A DNA stretch of 64,000 nucleotides, taken from assembly GCF_013364275.1 (NCBI RefSeq), contig NZ_CP054932.1, forward strand, positions 6,634,001 through 6,698,000, read 5' to 3'. Numbering within the stretch: the stretch's first letter is position 1; the number at the start of each line of letters is the position of its first letter. The position numbers were made by a program, and so were the translations under genes. Positions 15,792 to 24,300 of the stretch are shown piece by piece. The notes under the pieces are model-generated. The model saw only the letters and a program-made list of their open reading frames with translations. It did not search any database and was not told where the DNA came from. The stretch is from Actinomadura sp. NAK00032 (lineage in GTDB: Bacteria; Actinomycetota; Actinomycetes; Streptosporangiales; Streptosporangiaceae).

Positions 15792-18602
15792 ATGGCGGGG
15801 GCGGCGGAGATATGGGACGCGGTGCGCGGCCTGCCGGTGTGCAGGCTGCTGGAGGTGCCGCGCCCGGACCGGGCGGACGGCCGGGACGAGTGGCGTGACC
15901 AGCGGCTCGCCGCACTGGTGTCGGCCTACCACGCGGGCGGCGAGCCGGTGCTGGTCGGCTGGCGGCGGGTGGCGGCGTTCGGGCCCACCGAGGTGCTCGT
16001 CGGCGGGTCCGGGCTGATCGCCGACCGGGACGGCAGCGCGGCGACGCTGAGCCTGCCCGCGGGCGGGCGCGGCGTGCTGCTGCCGGGCGGCGCCGCCGCG
16101 GCCGCGATGCCGCACTGGGTCGGCATCGGCGGCATCGCCGACGGCCTGCTCGCCGACGACCCGGCCCGCGAGGAGCCCGCCAGGCCGTCCCTGGAGGACG
16201 GTCTGCTCTCGGTCTGGACGCAGCCGTTCGCCTGGCTGCTGGTGGCCGAACCGGTGGCCGCGTCCGAGGCCGGGCGCCTCGCCGACGACCTCGCCGACCG
16301 GCAGCAGCGCGCCCGGTCGATGGCGGAGCTGTCGCCGGAGGAGTCGGTCGCCGCCGTCCGGATGGAGCGGCGGCACCGCGAGCTGCGGCGGGCGGCGACG
16401 TCCGGGCTGTGGCGGGTGCGGCTGGCGGCCGGGGCGGCGACGCCGGCGGCGGCCGCGCGGGTGGCGGCGCTGGTGTGCGCGTCGGCGGACCTGACCGGGC
16501 TGCCGTACGCGCTGGTCCCGGGCGCGGACGGGCCGTTCGAGGCGAGCACGCAGTTGGTGGCGGCGCTGGCGCGGCCGCCCGTCCGGGAGGTCGCCGGGGT
16601 CCGGTTCGTGATGCGGCCGGAGTTCGACGTGACGCCCGAGTCGGCGGACGGGTCCGCCGCCGAGGGCGTCCCGCTGGGGCGGGTCCTGGACCGCGACCGC
16701 CGTGAGGTCGGGCCGCTGTCGCTGCCGCTGCCCAGCCTGAACCGGCACACGTTCGTGTGCGGCGCGACGGGCTCCGGCAAGTCGCAGACGATCCGGTCGC
16801 TGCTGACCGCCGCGTCGGCGGCGGGGCTGCCGTGGCTGGTGGTCGAGCCGGCGAAGGCGGAGTACCGGGCGATGGCGTCCCGGCTGGCCGCGGCGGGAAC
16901 GGGCGCGGAGGTCGTGGCGATCCGGCCGGGCGACGCGGAGGCGATCGCGGCCGGGATCAACCCGCTCGAACCGGCCCTCGGCCCGGACGGACGGCCGTTC
17001 CCGCTGCAGACCCACGCCGACCTCGTCCGGGCGCTGTTCCTCGCCGCGTTCGAGGCCGACGAGCCGTTCCCGCAGGTCCTGTCGGCGGCGCTGACCCGCT
17101 GCTACGAGCGGCTCGGCTGGGACCTCGCGCTCGGCGAGCCCGCCGTGCCGGGGACGTCGCCGCGCTACCCGACGCTCGCCGACCTCCAGGCCGTCGCCGA
17201 GCAGGTCGTCACCGACATCGGCTACGGGCAGGAGATCACCGACAACGTGCGCGGGTTCATCCGGGTGCGGCTGTCCAGCCTGCGGCTCGGCACGACCGGG
17301 CGGTTCTTCGAGGGCGGCCACCCGATCGACTTCGACGCGCTGCTCGCCCGCAACGTCGTCTTCGAGATCGAGGACGTCGGCGACGACCGCGACAAGGCGT
17401 TCCTGATGGGCACCGTCCTGGTCCGGCTGGTGGAGCACCTGCGGCTGCGGCAGGGCGGCGGCGGTCCGGCGGGCCTGCGGCACCTGACGGTGTTCGAGGA
17501 GGCGCACCGGCTGCTGCGGCGCAGCGAGCAGGCGGGCCCGGCGGCGCACGCCGTGGAGACGTTCGCGAGCCTGCTGGCGGAGATCCGCGCCTACGGCGAG
17601 GGCCTCGTCGTGGCGGAGCAGATCCCGTCCAAGCTCGTCCCGGACGTCCTCAAGAACACCGCCGTGAAGATCGTGCACCGGCTGCCCGCGCGGGACGACC
17701 GGGACGCGGTCGGCGCGACCATGAACATCACCGAGGCGCAGTCGCAGTTCCTGGTCACGCTCACACCGGGCGAGGGCGCGGTGTTCACCGACGGCATGGA
17801 CTTCCCGCACCTGGTGCGCGTCCCGGACGGCTCCCGGCTGGAGCGTCCGGACAGGCCCGTACCGCTCGCGTCGCCGGGCGTCCTGGTGACGCCCCGGAGC
17901 GGGACGTGCGGAGCCGACTGCCGCGACTCCCCCTGCACGCTGCGCGACATGCGCACCGCCCAGCGCGCCGTGGCCGAGCGTCCGGAACTGGTGCTGTGGG
18001 CGGAGCTGTCCGCCGCCGCGCACCTGACGGGCTGGGGCGCGCCGGGCCTCGACCCGTCGGTGCTGGACGGCCTGCCCCGGCGGCTCGCCGACTGCGCCGT
18101 CTCCCATGCGGTGGACGCCGCCGTCGCGTCCCGTACCGCGCCAGGCGCGCTGGCCGCCCATATGGTGGCGTCCCTCAACGGCAGCGCGTGCGCCGAAGAC
18201 GAAGCCGTCTACTTCGCGGCTCCTTACCGGTGGTGCCTCGTCCTAGAAGAACTGCAGCAGGCGCACAAGATGGACCCTGGCGGCGCTCGTCACCGCCTTA
18301 GCAGCGAATGGGAGGCCCGCTACAAGCGGACCATTCCCGGTGGCACTCTCGCCGACCAACTCAACGCCGTCACAGCCTGGTGGGACCGCGACCAGCGCAA
18401 CCTGGACGCGCGCGCCCTCGCGCTCTGGGGCACGGGTCAAACCGTTGAGAACGCGGTAGGAGCGGTGCGTACGGACGCCGATTGGGATGACCGTCTACGC
18501 GAGGCCGCCGCACCCCTGCGCAACGCCGACGGCATTCTCGGATCGTTCAGCTCGGGCGAAGAGAAGGCCGCTCATGCACCATGGAGCCATGGGGATCCTT
18601 GA
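15792..18602 (+). CDS. HerA/FtsK-like ATPase (DUF87-type)
   Basis: 936 residues. Residues 1-310 are an Ala/Arg-rich N-terminal region with a beta-barrel-like RDRREVGPLSLPLPSLNRH run just before the ATPase. Walker A is GATGSGKSQT (about 324-333), Walker B HLTVFEEAH (about 566), with VVEPAKAEYR and AEQIPSKL (sensor-like) as in HerA/VirB4 hexameric translocases. After the ATPase comes a Cys cluster (GTCGADCRDSPC) and about 220 residues of alpha-helical C-terminus without a known domain. Such ATPases pump DNA or protein through a ring. It pairs with a divergent VirD4-like membrane protein. No ribosome site is evident before the ATG, so leaderless translation is possible. Confidence 0.83.
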   Translation: MAGAAEIWDAVRGLPVCRLLEVPRPDRADGRDEWRDQRLAALVSAYHAGGEPVLVGWRRVAAFGPTEVLVGGSGLIADRDGSAATLSLPAGGRGVLLPGGAAAAAMPHWVGIGGIADGLLADDPAREEPARPSLEDGLLSVWTQPFAWLLVAEPVAASEAGRLADDLADRQQRARSMAELSPEESVAAVRMERRHRELRRAATSGLWRVRLAAGAATPAAAARVAALVCASADLTGLPYALVPGADGPFEASTQLVAALARPPVREVAGVRFVMRPEFDVTPESADGSAAEGVPLGRVLDRDRREVGPLSLPLPSLNRHTFVCGATGSGKSQTIRSLLTAASAAGLPWLVVEPAKAEYRAMASRLAAAGTGAEVVAIRPGDAEAIAAGINPLEPALGPDGRPFPLQTHADLVRALFLAAFEADEPFPQVLSAALTRCYERLGWDLALGEPAVPGTSPRYPTLADLQAVAEQVVTDIGYGQEITDNVRGFIRVRLSSLRLGTTGRFFEGGHPIDFDALLARNVVFEIEDVGDDRDKAFLMGTVLVRLVEHLRLRQGGGGPAGLRHLTVFEEAHRLLRRSEQAGPAAHAVETFASLLAEIRAYGEGLVVAEQIPSKLVPDVLKNTAVKIVHRLPARDDRDAVGATMNITEAQSQFLVTLTPGEGAVFTDGMDFPHLVRVPDGSRLERPDRPVPLASPGVLVTPRSGTCGADCRDSPCTLRDMRTAQRAVAERPELVLWAELSAAAHLTGWGAPGLDPSVLDGLPRRLADCAVSHAVDAAVASRTAPGALAAHMVASLNGSACAEDEAVYFAAPYRWCLVLEELQQAHKMDPGGARHRLSSEWEARYKRTIPGGTLADQLNAVTAWWDRDQRNLDARALALWGTGQTVENAVGAVRTDADWDDRLREAAAPLRNADGILGSFSSGEEKAAHAPWSHGDP

Positions 18603-19242
18603 GCAGGTCGCGCCGAACCTTATCGACGTCCTCCGCCGCGATGCCTGGTGGATGGGCTGGAACACGTTCCTGGCCTGGATCCCGGTCGGCCTGGCCTTCC
18701 TGCTCTTCCGCGGCCACCGCGTGTCCCGGTCGCCGTTCTGGTGGGCGGGGCTCGTGCTGTTCGTGCTGTTCCTGCCGAACGCCCCCTATGTCGTCACCGA
18801 CCTGGTGCATCTCCGCAACGACATGCTGCTCGCCGACCGCGGCGGCCCGGTCGTCACGGCCGTCCTCCCCGTCTACGCGGTGCTCGTCGGCTCCGGATTC
18901 CTCGCGTACTACCTGGCGCTGTCCGCCGCGACGCGCCACCTCACCCGGCTCGGCCTCGGCGCGTGGAACGGCCGCGTCACCGTCGGCGCGCACGCGCTCT
19001 GCGCGATCGGCGTCTTCCTCGGCCGCTGGGCCCGGCTGAACAGCTGGGAACCGGTCGTGGACCCGCACGCCACCATCGAGCGGATCGTCGTCCAGCTGAC
19101 CTGGACGTGGGCGCCGGTCCTGATCCTGGCGGTCTTCCTGGTCACCTGGATGTGCCATTTCATGACGAAGGCCATCGCCGAAGCCTCGTTCGACGCCACG
19201 CTGAAGAGCGCCCGGCGGCTCCGGGCGACGCGCACGTCCTGA
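18574..19242 (+). CDS. DUF1361 integral membrane protein
   Basis: 222 residues from the ATG at 18574 (GAAGAGAAGG upstream), overlapping the end of the HerA-like gene by 29 bp; an ATG at 18589 is an alternative. Five to six TM helices: NTFLAWIPVGLAFLLF, FWWAGLVLFVLFLPNAPYVV with the family-typical PNAPY(V/I)VTDL motif, a long central pair, then a C-terminal TM (APVLILAVFLVTWMCHF). DUF1361 proteins have no established activity. The overlap suggests co-transcription with the ATPase gene, though DUF1361 genes also occur alone. Confidence 0.88.
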   Translation: MHHGAMGILEQVAPNLIDVLRRDAWWMGWNTFLAWIPVGLAFLLFRGHRVSRSPFWWAGLVLFVLFLPNAPYVVTDLVHLRNDMLLADRGGPVVTAVLPVYAVLVGSGFLAYYLALSAATRHLTRLGLGAWNGRVTVGAHALCAIGVFLGRWARLNSWEPVVDPHATIERIVVQLTWTWAPVLILAVFLVTWMCHFMTKAIAEASFDATLKSARRLRATRTS

Positions 19243-19269
19243 CCCCTGCCCGACTCCCGGCTCGGCGGC

Positions 19270-20007
19270 TCAGGCCGCGTAGTTGCGCAGGACGCGGAGG
19301 GCGTCGGCGGCGTGCGGGCCCTCGGCGGTCAGCGCGGTCTGCTCCGGGGTGAGGCGGCGGGCTCCGACGCGGCAGAACTCGGCGGCCGGACCCGTGATGC
19401 GGGACGGCGCGGCCGGGTCGCCGAACGTCCAGTGCGTCCCGTCCGGCGCGTTGAGGTCGCAGAAGACGGGCGCGTCCGGGAGCCCTTCAACGGAGAAGGC
19501 GTAGGGCAGCGTGCGGTGGGCGAGCCATGCGATGTGCCGGATCCGGTCTGTGTCGGGGTAGGGGACGCCCAGCGGGAGGGCGATGTCCTGGGCGTGGGCC
19601 CAGTGCTCGGCGATCCTCGTCGTGGCGAGCGTGCGCGGGGACAGCGGCGTCCGCACCCAGGACAGCCGCGTGCCCGGCGGCTGCGCGCGCAGGAAGTCGG
19701 CGGCGGCGAAGGCCGCCTTGCGCCAGCGCGCCAGCAGGTCGGCCGGCGCCGTGCCGCGCTCGGCGGCGACCATGTCGGCGACGACGCCGTCCACGGTCTT
19801 GGCGGCGTCGGGCGACAGGAAGGCGGTGGCCTCCCCGGCCGACGGGTCGCTGATCACTTCGTTGGTCTGCGCGAGGTGCAGGACGACGTCGGAGACGGTC
19901 CAGCCCTCGGCGTCGGACGGCCGGGCCCACTGCTCGGGGGCCAGCGCCGCCAGCATCGCGTCCAGCTGCCGGAACTCCGCGGTCAGGTCATCGAAGACGT
20001 CCGCCAT
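19270..20007 (-). CDS. TIGR03084-type DinB-like (mycothiol-dependent transferase family) protein
   Basis: 245 residues. The N-terminal four-helix DinB-like fold begins DVFDDLTAEFRQLDAMLAALAPEQWARPS, with a metal-ligand His in VVLHLAQTNE and a second in TRIAEHWAHAQDI. A C-terminal alpha/beta part contains NAPDGTHWTFG. Relatives are annotated maleylpyruvate-isomerase-like, mycothiol-dependent metal enzymes. The substrate is unknown. It is 88 bp downstream of the glycosyltransferase on the same strand and could belong to that operon, but the family is widespread and independent. Confidence 0.83.
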   Translation of the reverse strand: MADVFDDLTAEFRQLDAMLAALAPEQWARPSDAEGWTVSDVVLHLAQTNEVISDPSAGEATAFLSPDAAKTVDGVVADMVAAERGTAPADLLARWRKAAFAAADFLRAQPPGTRLSWVRTPLSPRTLATTRIAEHWAHAQDIALPLGVPYPDTDRIRHIAWLAHRTLPYAFSVEGLPDAPVFCDLNAPDGTHWTFGDPAAPSRITGPAAEFCRVGARRLTPEQTALTAEGPHAADALRVLRNYAA

Positions 20008-20095
20008 CCCGCCACGATAACCGAACGAAATTCGGTCCGCCCGTCCACAGTCGGTCAGGCGAGCTTCCGGAGGAGGCCGCCCCGGCTCCCTTCGG

Positions 20096-21325
20096 TCAGG
20101 CCAGCTTCTCCAGCCGGTCGGCGGCCGCGGCGGCGCCTCCGGCGGAGGCGAAGGTGTCGCGGGCGGCCTCGGCGGCGGCGCGGTGCGGGCCGCCGTCCGC
20201 CAGCACGGCCGCGAGCGCCGCGCGCAGCTCGTCCGGCCGCGCGTCCTCGAAACCGACGGTGACGCCCGCGCCGGCGGCCTCCACCCGGCGCGCGAGGACG
20301 GGCTGGTCGGCCCGCACCGGCGCCACCACCAGCGGGCGGCCCTGCGCGAGCGACGCGCACACCGTCGCGTGGCCGCCGTGGCAGACGACGGCGGCGAGCC
20401 GTTCGAGGAGCCTGCCGCGTGGCACCCGCTCGCGGACGAGGACGTTCGGCGGCGGCTCGGGCACGATCCCCGGCGGCGCCTCGATGACGGCCTGCACGTC
20501 CAGGCCGCGGACGGCCTCGGCGGCGGCCCGCAGGAACCCGGTCGCGGACGGCCCGCCGATCCGGCCCAGGGAGACCAGGACGGCGGGCCGGCCGTCCAGC
20601 CACTCCCACGGGAACGCGCACGGCGCGGAGCGTCCCGGCGCGGGGCCGACGAACGCGAAGTGGTCCGGGAAGAACGAGGTGTCGCCGACGAGCGCGGAGG
20701 TGGCGAACACCAGCGTGAGGTGGTCGGAGAAGCGCAGGTCGATGAGGTCCTCGATGCCGTGGTCGAGCTGGAAGCCGCCGATGCGGTCGCGGACCTCCTC
20801 CTCGGCCTGCGGCATGGCGGCGAGCGGGCGGGTGAACTCGGCGGGCGAGGCCGCCGAGGTCGCCCACGGGATCTCGCGGTGCCGGGCCGCGACCGGCGCG
20901 GCCAGCACGAACTGGTCGGCGACCACCGCGTCCGGGCGGAAGCGGTCGGCGGCCTTCTCGACGCCCGGCATCATCGCGTCGCCGAGCGGGACGAGGAAGT
21001 CGTCCCACAGCAGGCGGAGCGCGTCGAGGCCGCGCCGCTCCAGCCAGCGGTCCCGCAGCGCCGTGCATTCGTCGCCGGCGGCGGAGAAGATGCGGGAGCC
21101 GGGCCGCAGCAGGGCCTCCAGGGACGGGCGGTGCCCCACCCAGGCGACCTTGTGGCCGCGCCGGCCGAGTTCGGCGGCGACCGCCGCCGCCGGGGCGACG
21201 TGGCCCGCCAGCGGCGGCATCGCGAACAGGAAGCGGCGCTCGGGTGTGCGCGCCCGCTGGATGCCCGGGTCCCCGAGGATGGACGGGACCTGGACGCGGC
21301 GGGCGCTCGCGCGGCGCTGGGTCAT
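20096..21325 (-). CDS. GT1-family (macrolide/MGT-type) glycosyltransferase
   Basis: 409 residues with a GT-B fold. The N-terminal acceptor domain starts FLFAMPPLAGHVAPAAAVA; the C-terminal donor domain carries the nucleotide-sugar signature CHGGHATVCASLAQGRP followed by PVRADQPVLARRV. Related enzymes glycosylate polyketides, sterols or lipids. Its ATG overlaps the stop of the KS-AT-DH polyketide synthase (ATGA), so it is made with the synthase and probably sugars its product. Cytoplasmic; donor sugar unknown. About 40 bp past its stop an imperfect copy of the last 20 bp of the gene is present. Confidence 0.9.
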   Translation of the reverse strand: MTQRRASARRVQVPSILGDPGIQRARTPERRFLFAMPPLAGHVAPAAAVAAELGRRGHKVAWVGHRPSLEALLRPGSRIFSAAGDECTALRDRWLERRGLDALRLLWDDFLVPLGDAMMPGVEKAADRFRPDAVVADQFVLAAPVAARHREIPWATSAASPAEFTRPLAAMPQAEEEVRDRIGGFQLDHGIEDLIDLRFSDHLTLVFATSALVGDTSFFPDHFAFVGPAPGRSAPCAFPWEWLDGRPAVLVSLGRIGGPSATGFLRAAAEAVRGLDVQAVIEAPPGIVPEPPPNVLVRERVPRGRLLERLAAVVCHGGHATVCASLAQGRPLVVAPVRADQPVLARRVEAAGAGVTVGFEDARPDELRAALAAVLADGGPHRAAAEAARDTFASAGGAAAAADRLEKLA

Positions 21326-24300
21326 GCTCGGCTCTCCTCCATGTCGGGTCCGCCGGACGCGGTCGTCCAGGCGATGACGTGCCCGTCGAGTTCGCGTGTC
21401 GCCACCGTGGTGACCGTCCCGCCGGCGGCGATGAGGAGCCGTTCGGCGTCCGCGACGGTCACGACCAGTTCGGAGCCGTCCGCCGCCGCGCTCATCGACT
21501 GCAGCACCGCCTGCTTGGCGGCGCGTACCCGCGCGTTGTTCTCGTTCACGGCGAGCCCGATGCCGGCTTGGTCGTGCCCGGGCCGCACCAGGGCGACGCC
21601 CAGTTCGGCGGCTGAGGCGATCGAAACGGTCAGGGGTTCCTCGAAGGGCCCGGTCACGGTCGGCCCTTCATGGACGGTCAGTTCGGCCGGGAACAGGGGC
21701 CCGTGGCCGTTGCGCCAGAGGTGGTCCCTTACGGCGTCCTTGGCGGCGATGCGTCCGAGCAGCCACGGCCCCTGCGCGACCGGCGGGAGGGCCTCGTACT
21801 CGGCGCGCTCCCCCGCGCCGAGGTACTGGCGCATGAGGAGGTCGCGGGACGCGGTGCCGTCCCAGCGCTTGCGGGCCACGGTCCAGCCGCCCGGCTGGGG
21901 CTCCCCCGTTCCCGACACCTCCGGGGTGAACTTCATCCGCCAGAGCGCTTCGTCGGTGTAGAAGCGGTGGGTGGTCCATCCGTCGATGCGTCCCCACACC
22001 GTGCCGTTCTCGTGGAGCATCTCCGCCGAGCAGCGCATCGTCGTGTCGGTGAGGGACTGGTTCCAGATGGTCGTCTCCAGGCGCTCTCCAGGGGACGGCA
22101 CGGGCCCGTACAGCAGGACCCGTTCGATCCCCACCGGGAACACCGTCTGGTTGGTGTCGCCGTACACCTGGATCCAGTGGGCGCAGAGCTGCCCTGCGCT
22201 GTCCAGGAGCGCGCCCGGCGTGGGCAGTGCGGTGAGGACGGCGTGCACACCGTCCTCTGCCAGAGCCGTGATCTCGCTGATGCCGCGGTAGAGCGGGCCG
22301 TGGAACATCCAGCGTTCTTCGTATAGCCGCTCTGCGGTGACGATGGGCGGGCCCTCGATGGTGAGCGGCGTGCGGTCGGGAACAGGCGGCAGCGGGTAGT
22401 GCTCGGCGAGCAGGACCGTCCCGTCCGCGTAGCCGGGGACATCGACCTTCACCCTGCGCACGCGGTCGCCGTCGTCGACGAGGTAGGCGCGGATGTCGGC
22501 GGTCGTCGGCGGCGCGGCGACGACCCACCGGATGGAGCGGACGTTCTCGAACCCGACGACGACCATGTCGGGCAGCAGTTCGCGCGCGGCGCCGGCCATC
22601 ACCTCGGCCAGCGTCGCCAGCGGGACCATCGGCAGCCGGTCCGACATCTCCGGCCAGCCGGGCGCCTGCGCGACCAGGCAGTGGTCGGCCAGGAACGGCA
22701 TCGCCTCGACGGAGAAGACCCGGGAGACGCTCAGCTCGGCGCCCGCCGGGGACGCCTCGCCCGCCGCGACCGGCGCCGGCGGCCCGGCGCCGAGCGCCTC
22801 CAGGACCGACTGCGCCCCGGTCGCCGCGTCGTTGAGCAGCGCCTCCAGTTCCGCGAGCACGGGGTCGTCGGCGGGCAGCGCCGGCACGCCCGGTGCCGGG
22901 CGGATCGGCTCCACCGCCCCGTCCAGCCTGACCAGCGGCGTCCCGAGGTCGAGCCGCATGCCGGTGGCCGGCGCGGGCGGCGGCGACGCGCCGTAGCCCT
23001 CCGCCCACAGCGCCGCGACGACCCGGCGCAGCTGCGCCATCCCGTCCCGTTTCGGCACGTTCACGGCCATCGCCAGGTGCTCGCGGTCGCCGAGCCGGTC
23101 GGCGACGAACCCCGGCAGCCCGCCGGGCCCGACCTGGACGAACGCCCGCACGTGCGCCGTCCCGTACAGCTCCTCGACCAGCTCGCTGAACCGCACGGGT
23201 TCGCGCAGGTGCCGGACGGCGAGGTCGCGGACCTCGTCCGCCGCGCGGGGGAACGGCGCCGCCGTGCACGCCGACCACAGCGGGACGCGCGGCGGGCGGA
23301 TCTCCAGGCCCTCCAGCGAGTGCCGGACCTGCTTCTCCGACGCCTCCGCCAGCGGGGTGTGGAACCCCGCCCGGAACGGCAGCTCCTGCCCGAGCACGCC
23401 CTCGGACGCGAGCCGCCCGAGGACCTCGCGTACCGCCGCCTCCGGACCGCAGACCACCGACTGGTGCGGGCAGTTGTCATGGCTGACGAAGACCCCGGAC
23501 ACGGAGGCCCCGGACACGGAGGCCCCGGACACGGAGCTCCCGGACACGGAGGCCGCGGCCTCCTCCGCCTGCGCCGCCCCGCACCCGAGCACCGCGTACA
23601 CGGCGTCGGGCCCGGCGGTGCCGTCGAGGTCGCGGACGAGCGCGGCCGCGTCGCACATCCCGGCGGCGGCCATCGCCGTCCACTCGCCGAGGCCGTGCCC
23701 CGCGACGACGTCCGGTTCGATGCCCAGCTCGGCGAGCGCGGCGGCCAGCAGCCGCCCGACGGCCATGGCGTCGGCGGCGCGGCCGAGCAGGTCGGCGCGG
23801 CCGGTCAGGTCGGGGGACGGCAGGCCGAAGTGCTCGGCGACGTCGTCCACGCGCGGGTCGAAGGCCGGTTCGAAGCCGGGGAACAGGAACGCCAGCCGCC
23901 CGCCGCCGGCGAGCAGCGGGCGCGGTGCGAACCACACGTCGCTGCGGCCCCGCCAGGCCGTCCCGCGCTGGACGACGGCGCGCGCCAGGTCGAGCCGGCG
24001 CGGCGTCGGGCCGACGATCGCGAGCCGGCACGGCAGGTCGGGGACGTCTCCGCAGTCCCGCGCGAGGAGGTCCTCGTCGGGGACGTTCAGCGCCTCGGCC
24101 AGCTCCTCGGGGGTGCGCGCGGCGAGGCGCAGCACCGCCTCGCCGTCCCCCGGCGCGGCGACCCTGCGCCGCCGGGCCCGCCGCGCGGCGGCCTGCGGCG
24201 GCTCCTGCAGCACCAGGTGCGCGTTGACGCCGCCGAACCCGAACGCGTTGACCACGGCCCGGCGCGGCCCGCCGCGCCGCTCCCACTCGGCGGCCTCCCG

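Noticed and set aside
13444-18602. Conjugative transfer module
   Set aside because: No relaxase, oriT, VirB-like set or mobile-element borders; only the ATPase/coupling-like pair is present.
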